A DNA stretch of 64,000 bases from Ascarosepion bandense. Its lineage: Eukaryota > Mollusca > Cephalopoda > Sepiida > Sepiidae. The stretch's first letter is position 1. Every line of letters begins with the position of its first letter. Below, in pieces: positions 1-12,050 of the stretch. The position numbers and the translations under genes were made by a program. A model generated the notes under the pieces. The model was not told the DNA's origin and made no database searches. It saw only the letters and a program-made list of their open reading frames with translations. The stretch is from the NCBI GenBank assembly GCA_037127315.1, contig JBBBDQ010001293.1, forward strand, positions 1,224,501 to 1,288,500. Direction: 5' to 3'.

Positions 1-381
1 TTTCTGGAGGTCGTAGCCGTCAGGAAAGCAAGAATACGGGAGTGAGTTCCACAGGCGGGAAGTGCGAGAGAGGAAGCTGCAGGAGTAGAACTGTCGTCTG
101 CATTTGGCTAACCTGACTGTGAATGGGTGGGACCCAGTTGCCAGTCTGGTTGCACGAGTAAACACCTGTTGAGGAGGCATCAGTGACTTAAGCTCATCCG
201 AGCAGAAGCCATGAAAGTATTTATAGAAGAGACAAATGGAGGCCACATTTCGACGATGGGGAAGTGGCTGCAGTCGAGTCGCCAGATCAGTACCTATCAC
301 ATTACAGACTCTCCTTTGGAGCTTGTCAAGAACACTGAGGAGAACGGCAGGGGCACCTGACCATAAATGGCAGCAGTACTC
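1..381 (-). mobile_element. LINE-B (CR1/jockey group) 3'-ORF fragment
   Basis: Nearly identical to 20604-20984, which encodes the C-terminal part of a CR1/jockey-group reverse transcriptase on the minus strand. Homology stops abruptly near base 381, after the minus-strand complement of 'cagcagtactccat', where LINE-A sequence begins. The other side leaves the window. It is a junction of two LINE fragments, not a working gene. Confidence 0.85.
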
Positions 382-622
382 CATTAATTTCCTTTTCGTT
401 TCCATCCTTTCCAAAACCTCATCATTGATCACATGCACGTTCCATGATATCCGCAGCATTTTTCTGTAGAACCACATTTCTGTTGCTTCAAGTTTTTCTT
501 TCATCTTTGATGATATTGTCGAGCAGTCACTGCCATATTGAAGAACTGACATCACATAGTAATCCAGTACTCTCTTCTCTGATTCCAGCGACATTTTTCT
601 TGTCTCTTAATATTCTGCGTGG
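382..622 (-). mobile_element. LINE-A (RTE-like) ORF fragment
   Basis: Minus-strand homology to the LINE-A ORF at 37007-38101, in the segment after the reverse-transcriptase core that includes the [15 protein letters not shown] stretch. The reading frame is broken. It abuts the LINE-B fragment with no spacer. Confidence 0.75.
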
Positions 623-1685
623 CGATTTTCGTATATCAGTAAGTGACTCACTAGAGTACAGCATGCACGGTATCCACATATTATGTTTACCACGTGAACT
701 ACGATCAATATATAGAGATAGATACCAATATCATTATTGTGTATGGTTTTCCTGAGACGAGAACAGCATTTCGATGGTGACACAAGCGTAAAAAGTTTGA
801 GAAACGCAGCTCTAGCGTATTCTGTAATAGAAAAGGACCAATATGTTCGAACTCTCTGTCACAATGATTTATGATTCCTTGCTAGCACGACCATCGAGAA
901 TTTGTGAACAGTTTCGTTTAGCAAGATTAGGGACAACCGGGGTACAGTTTCTGAGTACTTCCTGGCGATGTCGAGATCGACTTCACCGGTTTATATTATC
1001 ATGAAGTCACTTTCTTGAAAAGTCCACAATGTTCAGATCTGAATCTGGTTCTTATACTCAGAAATCTTATGTGCAAACAATCAATGCACCCAGATTAAAT
1101 TTCTGTTCTTATTTTTTAATCATTGAACTACAAACAAAGTAATGAAGCCAATAAGTGTTACAGGTTAGAAACAAAAAACACTATTGAGGAGATGGAACAA
1201 TAATTAAGAAATTAATAAGAGAAAAGATAACTACTGACATTGCTATTAAATCTCTGAAGATCAAAGTTGACAAGGAAAGCAAGAAAGCGAAAGCTGGAAG
1301 TTCAGGAGAATAAATTGTTAGTATAGAATTTAAAAGTACATGTAGCAATTTCAAATGTAAACGGCCGATCTCAGTCAAGTACTGGCCGTAAATTTATAGA
1401 GTCTATCTATTATAGAATCCATCATATCAATTACCATGAAAGTATATATATACTATATGGTAATTTATATATATATATCTATATATATATATATATATAT
1501 TTGTCATCACTTGACAAGACACAAGAAGTGTCAAAACAAAATAGTTATTTTGTAGTGATATTATAACATATCCATATCATAATTTCTGAATAAATATTAT
1601 TAGCTCTACTTTGTATTGAGCACTTTTTTAAGAATAGTGTTTCTTTGGACAAGGAATATTATTCCATCCATACGTACCCTATACT

Positions 1686-1723
<38 letters not shown>

Positions 1724-1739
1724 TTACATGGACGGATAT
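623..1739. other. AT-rich stretch without recognisable gene
   Basis: No coding or repeat homology recognised. It contains short TA microsatellites at about 1440-1500 and 1689-1720. Short open frames here are not supported. Confidence 0.5.
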
Positions 1740-2023
1740 TCGTCGTGGTGCAATGGATATGGGCTCAGTACGAGAGCCGAGTTCGAATTCTAGTCGAACT
1801 CGTTGTATAAACGTAGGCTGAAGTACCTTTGGAAAACTTATTAATCTGCCACTTCTCCATTCTGCTGTGGGTTAAATAGCAGGTCATATTGGGTTCCATT
1901 GCCAACCAGTCTTCCTCAGAAAGTAATGGCAACCTACTGCAAAAAACTCTACTGCCAGTCATTTGACTTCTAGACATGATCGCCCAAACGTGTATCACGT
2001 ATGGCACTCAACTGACTGACTGG
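1740..2023 (+). mobile_element. S1 tRNA-derived SINE
   Basis: Head 'tcgtggtgcaatggatat' carries an A-box-like segment and 'gagttcgaattc' a B-box-like segment of a pol III promoter. The body has the family signatures 'gggttaaata' and 'atggcaacctactgc', and the end is 'actgactgac' after 'atcacgtatggcact'. About 284 bp, full length, diverged. tRNA-derived SINEs are known from octopus genomes; identity with a named family is inferred only. Confidence 0.85.
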
Positions 2024-2361
2024 CAGAGAGGTTACGTTACGGCAATGGGAAAGTGACTGGTGATAAGATGTCAGGTTAAGAGTAATATCATATGTTTTCA
2101 AATATTAAGTAATGAATCCCACTCAAAATGGATTTTCCTAGAGCAAGTCGAAAAGATGCTCTTAAAAGATCTCGGCTCATAGTTTAAAATCTCTTTAATT
2201 TTCGGCATCCATAATTGCAATATTGCAAGTGGGATAACTGGATACATATAATTAATTCTACTTTAATTTTTTTTTTCTGCATACTTGATCGAATTTTGGT
2301 TTCAGCTGATATGAATCGATGTACGGTTATTTCATCGATTATTATAGATGTTTCAGTTTTC
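2024..2361. other. No recognised feature
   Basis: AT-rich sequence between S1 and family Z, with a T-run near 2266. Nothing identified. Confidence 0.4.
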
Positions 2362-2592
2362 AGGTCATACCAGTCCTGGGTATGACGATAATCTGCATCC
2401 GGTATTAAGGCACCTGATCAGAGGATTGGAAGTTTTGAGAATCGTGGAAATACCTCTTAATTGCTGTTGTTCCCAGGTCCCTGCTGACCCGCGGTGATAT
2501 CATCTGTTAGGGTCCCAGCTATGGGAAAATAATAAACTCCATTACACCAAATAAAAACAAAACACTATGAAAGTAGGAAAATACATTTTTAT
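2362..2592 (-). repeat. Dispersed repeat Z, partial copy
   Basis: Shares 'cctgggtatgacg', 'ctgcatccgg' and 'ctcttaattgctgttgttcc' with 29755-29940, and the complement with 10560-10730. Only the 3' part of the family is present. No coding capacity seen; class unknown. Confidence 0.75.
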
Positions 2593-2630
2593 AATAAAAA
2601 TATTAGCAAAAGCATTTTATATAAAAAAAA

Positions 2631-3300
2631 CTAGCAGTATAGCCCGGCGTTACTCGGGTGTAATGAAAGCTTTAAAACTAATCCATAATCCTGGAGCTCA
2701 CTCTTTGGGCGTTGGCACGAAACACTAAAAAGCAATAGTTGTTTCCAATTAAAGTGAACCCGTAGAGTCAAAGAAAAAATGAATGGATGTATGTCAAATT
2801 TTGATTTCTTGATATCGATATCAAATAAGTTTTTTCGTCGTAAACTGAAATTTGAAGGCTAAATAAGTCCTCTGAGTAAATGGTATCATGGCTGAGACGA
2901 AGAACTACAATTATACCTACTTAGAGCCAAACCCGGAGCAAAAACTAAAATAAAAGGGCTGAAAAAATACAGACAAACAGGCAGATAAACAGACACACAC
3001 ACAAACATCTTGCCTTATATATAAATATCATATTGATTTTCTGCACTATTTTAAGAACTGCAACCTTGAAACTTCGGAATATCGTTTCTTATGTCTTTGT
3101 CTATGAGTGTATCAAATTTGATTAAAATCGGACCACTCATTCTATAACCCGATTTTTTCGATTATCGATTTTCGATATTTATCGTGGGTACCTCGACAAA
3201 AAACCTAGCTAAGAACACTCGCAGACACGGTTCAGCCGTTTCGGAGTCTATAGGTAACGGACACACACACACACAAAGTTCCATTCATGAATAAGTTTAG
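2631..3300 (+). repeat. Dispersed repeat X, full-length copy
   Basis: Starts 'ctagcagtatagcccggcgt' and ends 'gaataagtttag', the same termini as copies at 39998 and 50555. It has an internal CA-rich tract, a central AT tract and the 3' module 'cagccgtttcggagtctata'. No ORF. The termini resemble widespread animal short retroposon modules (family knowledge, unverified). Confidence 0.8.
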
Positions 3301-3544
3301 ATTACCAACAATCCATATTTGTAGTAAACTTACCAATAACATTTTAAAGCAAAATGACTAACAATAGACTTTATCGGTAGTTGAAGGTAGAAAATAGCGT
3401 TCGAAATAATTTATGCCATAAAATTGTGTTCAAAATATTAAGATCACGGCGTTTAATGAACCATAGAGGGTGATATGACGCTCAAGAAAATAAGTTAGAC
3501 CAAACTATATTTCTATAAAATATACGCGCACCTTGAAAATATTC

Positions 3545-4200
3545 TTCTTTTCTTTCTTTTTCTTCTTCGGGTGCCATGTCCCTTCAGGTCGTCGGCGATC
3601 ATGAACTTCCACTTGGCCCTGTCTCTTGTCGCTCTCAATATTTTTCCTCTTTTTTCCTCGCTCCGCTATTCACTTGCTCAAGCCTTCGTGCTGATTTCCC
3701 GTCTCTCTTTCTTTCTATCCTTCCTGTGAGTATTAAATTCTCCAGGATCTCTTTTCTCATCACGTGTTCCAGTAACCTCATCTGTCCCTTCTTGATTTTA
3801 AATAATAGTTTTCTTTTCGTTTGCCTTTTTTCCAGCACCTCATCGTTGCACATATTCCCAGTACCAACCTGTGAAACCACATTTCTGCTGCCTCAAGCCT
3901 CTCCTTCATCCTTGATGAGATCGTCCAACATTCACTGTCATACGGCAAGACAGATATCACATGGCAATCAAGCACTCTTTTCTTTGTTTCCATTGGGGTT
4001 TTTTCTGTCTCTCAGTACTTTAGTTAGCTTTTAAAATTCGTCCTTGGCCATGCCAATGCGTCTTCGAATTTCAATGTCGCACTTTTCATCCTCTATCAGA
4101 ACGCTTCTCAGGAATTTAAATTTATTCACTTTTTTTATTTTAGTTTCTCCGACCTTTAGTAGGTATTCGGGGGTCTTCTTTTCACTGATGAACCTGTACA
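3545..4200 (-). pseudogene. LINE-A (RTE-like) reverse transcriptase remnant
   Basis: Minus-strand translation in several frames matches the C-terminal half of the 364-codon LINE-A ORF at 37 kb. It spans roughly the segment corresponding to [28 protein letters not shown] through RRLEQVNSG. Frameshifts and stops separate the pieces, so it is dead. The end nearest 3545 has an imperfect TTC-rich tract, the complement of the GAA tail typical of this family here. Confidence 0.85.
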
Positions 4201-4234
4201 AAACATCTGTAGTTGAAAGCATACAATTGTGTTC

Positions 4235-4866
4235 AAAATACATTTGGTTCTCACGTCATCTGCGGAAAAAGCTGGGTGCTTTGCTCGCAGATTCTCATCC
4301 AATTCCACATTTGACTCATCTGGAGTACACTCACCCGACTTCCCTATTATAACTGAGGCCAAAATGCACGACGTATATATTACCCCGGCAGTAGTATCCC
4401 GAGTAATTTCAAAACCCCCATAAGGCAAGCGGTGGTGATGGAATCCCGGTGATAGTCCTTAAGAGTTGTGCTCCAGAACTCTCCCCTGTCCTCTCTAAAC
4501 TGTATAACTACTGCCTTTCTGCCTCCGGTTTTCCTGCATGCTGGAAGTTCTCTTCAGTCGTTCCTGTATTTAAGAACTCCCATATTCTTGCCTTCCTGAT
4601 GGCTACAACCTCCAGGAATTTAAATGCAATGTCAATACTCATCTATTAACCACTTGACTCTAGTTTTTTCCCCACCCTGTATAACCTTTCCTTTCTTTCC
4701 TCCTTTGAAACTGTCATCACACCTGCATTCTCATCTTTCTATTGCTCCTTTCTAACTGGTTCGTCTTCCTCTTCACTCTCTTCTAATTAATCTTTTTACA
4801 CTTATGAAGCCCCCTGCATATCAGTGGCATTACCGCCTTGCTCGCGGTGAAACGGTTAAAAAAAAG
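4235..4866 (+). pseudogene. LINE-B (CR1/jockey group) with internal deletion
   Basis: The plus strand encodes SSAEKAGCFARRFSSNST, then VVSRVISKPP, and after a frameshift near 4425 VIVLKSCAPELSPVLSKLYN and FPACWKFSSVVPVFKNS, the start of a CR1/jockey-type reverse-transcriptase domain. It then jumps near 4590 to the extreme C-terminus (TTSRNLNAMSIL-like) and the 3' UTR, ending in 'ccttgctcgcggtgaaac' plus an A-run. The palm domain with the catalytic aspartates is missing, so no activity is possible. Confidence 0.85.
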
Positions 4867-5070
4867 TTAAAACCGTAAAATTGTGTCCAAAATATTTAGA
4901 TCTCGGTCTTTAATAAACAATAGAGGCTAATCTGTCCCTAAATATCAATCAGATCAACCAACCAACCGAATCATATTAAAGGATTATCGACACGAACTTA
5001 ATTTATTATAGAGAAAAAAAAAGAAAATATGACATTATTTTTAGTTTCTTAGGACTTTCTGATGCAGATG

Positions 5071-5362
5071 TGCGTTGTGGTGCAGTAAATATAGATTCGG
5101 AATGACAAATCGGGGTGCCAAGTTCGAATTCCAGTTAAATTCCTTGCATTCATTCACGCACAAATACGCTTGGGAAAGGTATTAATCCGTCTTTTCTTTC
5201 CAGCTATGGGTTAAATAAAAAGACATATTGGGTTCTATAGCCTTGGCTGGTAACCAGTCTACTGCAGGAAGCAATGGTAATCTACTGCGGAATAATTTTC
5301 TGCCCAATCTCTTTCGAGATATGATCGCCCAAATCGTGTATCACGTATGAAACTTAAATGAC
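5071..5362 (+). mobile_element. S1 tRNA-derived SINE
   Basis: Full-length copy: head 'gtgcgttgtggtgcagta', B-box-like 'aagttcgaattcc', body 'gggttaaata', tail 'atcgtgtatcacgtatg'. Diverged mainly in the last 30 bases. Confidence 0.85.
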
Positions 5363-5518
5363 TGATTAATAGTCCTACTGAAGAAAAGAAAGTGTCAAAA
5401 GCATCATAGAAAGGCCATACATTTTAAATTTTACATTATCAGTTTCGTGTTAATTTCCTTGCTTACTTTCAGCCACTTCTATACTTTTAAATTATATTCA
5501 TACGGGCATATATAAAGT

Positions 5519-5975
5519 CGGTCAGTCAGTTAAGTGCTGTACGTGAAACACGCTTGGGCGATCATGTCTTGAAAGAGACATGACTGACTGGGTAGAAGAT
5601 TATCCCGCAGTTGGTTGCCATTGCTTTCTGCAATAGATATTAAATCAGATATTATCCCGCAAAAGCAGATAAAATAAAAACTGTTTAATTTTTTTTCTTC
5701 TTTATAGTTCTTTCTCGGTTTGTGGCCTAACCTGCCCCTAATTATATTCTTTTTTTTTTCACTTTCTATATGCGAGTATTTTACGGGTGAATTGTTTTCT
5801 TTGATTTTTTTTAATGGTTCGCTTTTTTTTTTTTTTTTGCTTTTTCTTTTTTTGTTGCATAAAACAGGGCACGAGCCCAGGTTATAGAACCCAATCTGTC
5901 CTGTTATTTAACCCATAACTGGAAGGAAGAGACGGATTAATACCTTTCCAAAGGGTATTTGCCCGTAAGTAGCCG
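5519..5975 (-). mobile_element. S1 SINE split by a 246-bp insertion
   Basis: Bases 5519-5632 carry the S1 tail and body in minus orientation. Bases 5877-5975 carry the continuation ('atagaacccaatctgtcc' onward). The S1 stretch around 'actggttgccag' is replaced by the repeat at 5631-5876. The head is lost on the right. Confidence 0.75.
5631..5876. repeat. 240-bp repeat, copy 1 of 2
   Basis: From 'gcaatagatattaaatcag' to 'aaaacagggcacgag', nearly identical to 6364-6596; differences are mostly lengths of T-runs. No ORF. It interrupts an S1 SINE, so this copy may be an insertion. Class unknown. Confidence 0.75.
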
Positions 5976-6363
5976 TAATAAAAACGCAATTGGCGGTAAA
6001 ACATCGTTGTACGGAAGTCTGAAAAATACATCGTGGAACAAAAAAATCGAAGAGACCATTTCTAAAATTGAGTGACGTTGAAGCAGAAATATTCAACATA
6101 AATGATTCGACAGTAATGGCAGCATAGAACAGACAGCGACAGAGATCGAATTATTTAGTTTAAGTGGATGACTGGATGCGAGATTGAATGACTGATACAT
6201 TGAAACAGAGAAAGCGACATGGTGATAACAAAATACATATTAGGAAAATGAATTAATGATCTTGCCAGCAGAAAGAATGACGAAAGAGAAATGCTCCAAA
6301 GCTATTAGTACAGGGATAAAGAGATCTATGGAACAATCTCGTTTGCGATCGATCTATCGATCA
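5976..6363. other. No recognised feature
   Basis: Sequence between the two 240-bp repeat copies. No homology or ORF recognised. Confidence 0.4.
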
Positions 6364-6596
6364 GCAATAGATATTAAATCAGATATTATCCCGCAAAAGC
6401 AGATAAAATAAAAACTGTTTAATTTTTTTTCTTCTTTATAGTTCTTTCTCGGTTTGTGGCCTAACCTGCCTCTAATTATATTCTTTTTTCACTTTCTATA
6501 TGCGAGTATTTTACTGTTGAATTGTTTTCTTTGATTTTTTTTAATGATTCGCTTTTTTTTTTCTTTTTTTTTTTTTTTATAAAACAGGGCACGAGC
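6364..6596. repeat. 240-bp repeat, copy 2 of 2
   Basis: Direct repeat of 5631-5876 with high identity, offset about 733 bp, which implies recent duplication or gene conversion. Confidence 0.75.
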
Positions 6597-6683
6597 TGAC
6601 TCAGTGGGAATTCCAAGCAGCCAGGAGAGCAAAGAGACAAAAGACTATCTGAAGTACGTAACGGATTAAAATGAGGTTAACTA

Positions 6684-6738
<55 letters not shown>
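6684..6738. repeat. (TA)n microsatellite
   Basis: About 27 perfect TA units. The predicted IYIYIY peptide frame across it is an artefact. Confidence 0.97.
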
Positions 6739-6745
<7 letters not shown>

Positions 6746-6789
6746 AATATATACTCGAATTTACGATGGAAAGAAACAATTAACAATAA

Positions 6790-7233
6790 AATATCAAAAC
6801 TCAAAAGAAATAATTGGGAAACAAAACAAAAAAAAGAATGAAAAGTGGATAAAAGATGAAAGAAAGAAAGAAAGAAAGAAAAACTTGGATGGAAATAGAC
6901 GATAAACAGCGAAATAGCAAAAAATTATTAGAAAGATAAATAAAAAAAGAATGAAAATTGAAAAATAAAGCCGCGAAAGAAAGAAAGAACAAACGAAATG
7001 CCGAAATAAATAATTATAAATGTCAATAAAAAAGAATGAAAACTGAAAGAAAAAATTGAATCCCGGAGAGAAAGAAAAATAATAAGAAAACAACAAAACA
7101 TAATAAATAAATAAAAACAACAGAGTTCGTATTTCTGAATGAAAGAAAAAATGAAATTTAGTGAAAGTTTAAATGATCAATTGACAGAATATCAAAAGAG
7201 CGTATTGAAAATATAGACAAGAAAAATATGATC

Positions 7234-7288
<55 letters not shown>

Positions 7289-8660
7289 AAAATTGAATTT
7301 AAGAAAAAAAAGAAAAACAAAGAACAGAAATCGATTTAATCGATATTTTTTTATGAAATAAAACAAAAAAGGAGTACGATAAAAGAAAGAAAGAAAAAAG
7401 AAAGAAAGAAAAATTGAATTTAAGAAAAAAAGAAAAACTAAAACAGAAATCGATTTAATCGATATTTTTCATAAAGTAACACAAAAAATGAGTACGATAA
7501 AAGAAAGAAAGAAACAAAGAAAGAAAAAAGAAAGAAAGAAGGAAAGAAAAAAATCGTGAATGGAGGAAAAGATGGAAAGAAGAGAGGAACTGAAAACACT
7601 AAAATAAATTTACTTGTCAACAAAAAAGAAAAATTGATAAAAAAAATTTAATTCGTGCAAAATTTATGAAAAGGAAAGAAAAAAATGAGAATGAAGAAAG
7701 GCATATTGTATTTAGAAAACATAAAAAAGAGCAAATCGAATTCCTGAAAAGAAAAAAGAAAATGAAAAATCGAATTGAAGAAAGAATGAATAAATAAAAA
7801 GAATGAAAATTGTTAAAAAAAAACTGAGAACGAAAGAAAGAAAGAGTTTAAGGTGGAAAGAAACAATGAACAATGAAATACTAATGATAGAAGAAGAAAA
7901 AGAGGAGGGTGAATGTATAAATGAATAAAAATCAAAGAATGTCAACAGATATTCAGAATAACAAAAGAATAAAGAAATAGATGAAAATGGAGTAAATCGA
8001 TTGGATAAAAGAAAGAAAATAGAACAGCAAAAGTACTAACAAAGTTGAACATGTCCTTTTGCCATACACATGAAGAATGGAAATAAAAATAAATCGAGAA
8101 AAAAAAAGAAGGAAAATGGCGAAGATAGATATCAATGATATATATATATATTAACATATCAGAATAGATATTTTTTTAATTGTCTCAGCCCAAGTGAGGC
8201 ATTAATTCCACTGGTACGCAGGATTTACATAAGAGGAGAGTGAAGAGAAGAGGAAGAGGTCACAGTGGGTATCGTAGAATGGGTAAGAGTAGGATGAAAA
8301 CACTGGTGTGAAGAGAGCTGCATGAGAGTAGAGCGGTAAAGGAAAAGAACAAGATACAGGGAGTATAGAAAAGATACAGGGATAAGAAAAAGAAAGAAAG
8401 AAAGAAAGAAAGAAAGAAGAGTAGATAAAAAGAAAGAAAGAAGGAAAAAAGAAAGAAAGAAGTAAGAAAGAAAAAGAAAGAAAGAAAGAAAGAAAGAAGA
8501 GTGGATAAAAAGAAAGAAAAAAGTAAGAAAGAAAGAAAGAAGGGTAGAAAGAACGCAAGAAAGAAAAAGAAAGAAAGAATAGATCCGTGACATAAGTACA
8601 TTTGTCTGAACGATAGAATTAATGCAAAAAAAAAAAAACGAAAAATAATGTGAAAAAAAA
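6790..8660. repeat. Purine-rich GAAA/GAAAA tract, about 1.9 kb
   Basis: The plus strand is almost all A and G, with perfect (GAAA)n cores near 7240-7288 and 8390-8420 among degenerate purine-rich DNA. Long minus-strand frames rich in F, S and L across it, including one of 267 codons, are by-products of TTTC repeats. Confidence 0.9.
8172..8222 (-). mobile_element. LINE-B 3'-tail fragment
   Basis: The complement of the LINE-B tail ('gtctcagcccaagtgaggca', then 'ccactggtacgcagg') follows a T-run. Only about 50 bp remains inside the purine block. Confidence 0.55.
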
Positions 8661-8663
8661 GCA

Positions 8664-9240
8664 AAAAAATAGTTATGAAAATTCCTATTTTTTATTTTAG
8701 CATGTTTAGTTTTTATTTTTAAGTTTTCTTTCGTTTTATTTTCTGATTTTTTTTCTTTTTTTCGTGTATCCATTTTTATGAGTGTGTTTCCTGAGAGACA
8801 GCAGGAAATTGTGTGCGAAGCGAACGGAATTCGATCGTTACGGAATTGTCGATTTTCACGGCATTTTTTACAGATTAGAAACAGTTTCACTTGTTTTATG
8901 CAATGAATAAAAATCGATGTCCCGGCATGCTTCACAACCAGTTGAACAGCCCAGCGGCTGGTTACGTTGATGAAGGGGAGGCAAAATGTCATATGGTAGA
9001 GAATGGGAAAGAAAGACAACAGGATCAATACCCGCCCAGCAGCAATATAGATACTTGTTAAACTACAGCAATTTTAGCACAAGGCCAGAACTTGGAGCGC
9101 CCAAGGCAGGATGAATTTATGACCAGGGCTCGCGAGACTAATGTGATATATAGCTGAACAGCAGGTGCCTCAAGGAAAAATAAAGCTTCACTTCCTTATT
9201 ATTGTTATTCATTGTCTTTTGTTATTTGATACTAATCACC
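8664..9240. other. No recognised feature
   Basis: Mixed sequence between two low-complexity blocks. No gene recognised. Confidence 0.4.
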
Positions 9241-10200
9241 CCCTCCCCCTCCTCCTCCTTCTCTTCCTTCTTTTTCTTCTTTTTCTTCTATTTCACTTCC
9301 TTACTTCCTCCTTCTGCACAATCTTCTGCCGTTTTTAAACATCGCTCCTGATTCTGTTTTCTACTTCTACTTCTTCAATTTATTTTCTCTTTCTTCTTCT
9401 GACTCATTCTTTTTTCTATTATTCCATTCATTGCTTTCATTCTTCTTCTATTTCTTCATTTTCATTTATCTTTCTTCTTCTGACTCATTCTTTTTTTATT
9501 ATTCCATTCGTCGCTTTTCTTCTTCTTCTTCTTCTTCTTCTTCTTCTTCTTCTTCTTCTTCTTCTTCTTCTTCTTTTTAATTTAATTTCTTCGTACTGTC
9601 CATTATTCTTTCCTTCTTTTTGCTTTTCCTTCTGTTCTCTACTTTTTGTACTTCGTCAAATTAATCTCTTCTTCTTCTTCTTCTTCTTCTTCTTCTTCTT
9701 CTATTTAATTTCTTCGTACTGTCCATTATTCTTTCCTTCTTTTTGCTTTTCCTTCTGTTCTCTACTTTTTGTACTTCGTCAAATTAATTTCTTCTTCTTC
9801 TTCTTCTTCTTCTATTTAATTTCTTCGTACTGTCCCTTATTCTTTCCTTCTTTTTGCTTTTCCTTCTGTTCTCTACTTTTTGTACTTCGTCAAATTAATT
9901 TCTTCTTCTTCTTCTTCTTCTTCTTCTTCTATTTAATTTCTTCGTACTGTCCATTATTCTTTCCTTCTTTTTGCTTTTCCTTCTGTTCTCTACTTTTTGT
10001 ACTTCGTCAAATTAATTTCTTCTTCTTCTTCTTCTTCTTCTTCTTCTTCTTCTTCTTCTTCTTTATCTATTTATTTCATTCTATTCATAGCTTTTCTTCT
10101 TCTTCCAATATTTCAATTTTCGTCCTTCTATTAATTATTCTTTAATTGATTATTTCTTCATTCTTTCTTTTCTTCCCCACCCCTTTTACTTTCGTCTTTC
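9241..10200. repeat. Pyrimidine-rich block with TTC minisatellite
   Basis: Pyrimidine-rich plus strand. Between about 9570 and 10075 a roughly 120-bp unit is repeated four times: a 90-base segment containing 'tttcttcgtactgtcc' and 'tttgtacttcgtcaaatt' alternates with (TTC) runs of different length. The constant segments are almost identical while the TTC runs vary. Confidence 0.9.
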
Positions 10201-10218
10201 TTTTTAATTTGACTTTGA

Positions 10219-10735
10219 GTTTTGTTTAACGGCATATCAACACCTTTGTGGGTTATTTAATGCCAAAAAGATGGGGGTTTAAGGTATTTTTTTAGTGTTC
10301 GGTTCTAGTGAGTCAGATTTTGATGAATCTTTTTGTCTGTTTCTATTCTTTTTTATTTTAGAAAACTGAAAATGTCATCTGGCTTTGTCTTCAAAAATGT
10401 TTTGCTGAGAATAATTTTTCCTTCAAAAATGTGTTATGGCAATAATTTTTTCTTCAAAAATGTATTATTGATAATATTTTTCCTTCAAAAATGTATATTT
10501 TTCTATTAAAGTCTATTTTTATGTATATATTTCTATAAAAGTCTATTTTTATAGTTTCATAGTGTTTTAACCCCAGTTTGGGGGTTAACTATTTGCCTAA
10601 CAGGTGTTACAAATCCTGGTCAGAGTGGACCTGGAAACAACAGCAATTAAGAGGTGGTTGTATACTCCTCACAACCTCCCACTCAGAGGCCTTGCTGCCG
10701 GATGCAGTTTACCGTCATGCCCAGGACCATTTTTA
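10219..10735 (+). repeat. Dispersed repeat Z, long copy
   Basis: Begins near 'aacggcatatcaacacc' and ends near 'ccgtcatgcccaggacc', matching 29755-30440 in reverse. It contains an internal tandem of about 35 bp ('ccttcaaaaatgt') repeated four times at 10390-10500. No coding capacity. Confidence 0.8.
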
Positions 10736-10761
10736 ATTTGATATTTTATTTTAATTTAATT

Positions 10762-10800
<39 letters not shown>

Positions 10801-11747
10801 GTTCCATCTCTTGATCATTTTTCTATCATTTTTTTCTTTCACTCGCTTTTAATATTCTGCTTCTGTTTATTTATTCCTTCTTTTATTCCAAATATTGCTT
10901 TTCCTTCCTTCCTTCCTTCCTTCCTATTACTTTCTCTTTCCCTTTTCATCTTTTTAAATTTTCCCAGTAATATAATAGAAGTTAATATCGGCGAGCCGCA
11001 TTCTAATTCTGTATTCTTCTGTTGCATTCACTTTCACAACAAATAACCTTCCTGTGCCAGACATGAATCTCTCTTCTTTCTTCTCGGCTATAGAATAAGT
11101 AGCATGACACACTGGTTTGTCTAACCTTGGGAGAAAACCAATTTAGAAGACGGGTAACTCAAAACTAGCCTGAAGAGAATCTAGCTCCATTAATCTATCT
11201 TGCCCTAGAAACACCCATTGCTGCTATAGCTGCACTACATATCGTGCACCTCCGAGCCTAATAGAATATGGGACTCGGAACTGAGTATTTTTTCATTTTA
11301 ATTCCACTTGCTTTTTTATATACTACAGCTTAACCAATGCAAGTCAGGATAGACACTATGTTAATGAATGACGTGTGAAAATGAATTTAGGTGGGAGTAA
11401 CAAGTGAACATTATGAGAATGGGAAGGATCGATAAATCTAGAAGCAGTTAAGATTGTAGCGTTCAGTGAAACAACAATGTTGGGTTCTTTTCCACAAAGT
11501 AGCAGTGCCTTAGAAGAACCTGTCTTTGTAAAAGTTTCTCTTTAAAAATGGTAAACGGGGTTAACATTGTTCGATTCTGTGGCAGCAACACGGACATTGT
11601 ATCCTCTCAGATACTTGACAATTCAGGTAATCATAAGGGAGTCCGAATAGAGTCCTTTATTTAATCCACAGGGGTAGATTGAGAAATCATTCTGTCTTCT
11701 ATCAGCATGACAGATACTAGCTTTTAGAAATGTGACTCTTTTCGGGT
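10736..11747. other. TTTC/TTCC microsatellites, then unassigned sequence
   Basis: (TTTC)n at about 10760-10800 and (TTCC)n at about 10902-10925. From 11050 onward nothing is recognised. The 130-codon frame at 10654-11046 runs through the microsatellite and is not a credible gene. Confidence 0.6.
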
Positions 11748-12050
11748 GTGCGTTTTGGTGCGGTGGATATCGGCTCGGAACGAGAAATCGGGGTACCGAG
11801 TTCGAATTCCAATTTCATTCGTTGCATTCTCTTACGCACATAATGCCTTGCGAAAGGCATTAATCCGTCTCTTTCCTCAAGTTATGGGTTAAATAACAGG
11901 ATATATTGGGTTCTATAACCTTGGCTAGCAACCAGTTTATCACAGAAAGTTATGGCAACCTACCGCGGGATAATCTTCTGCCCAGTCAGTCATGTCTCTT
12001 TCGAGACATGATCGTCCAAGCGTGTATCACGTATGGCACTTAACTGACTG
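11748..12050 (+). mobile_element. S1 tRNA-derived SINE, well preserved
   Basis: Head 'gtgtgcgttttggtgcggtg', 'gagttcgaattcc', body 'atgggttaaataacagg', and the tail hairpin 'catgtctctttcgagacatg' followed by 'gtgtatcacgtatggcact' and 'taactgactgact'. One of the best copies in the window. Confidence 0.92.

Noticed and set aside
8225..9028. 267-codon minus-strand open frame
   Set aside because: Most of it is F/S/L repeats read from the GAAA tract; no domain and no support as a protein.
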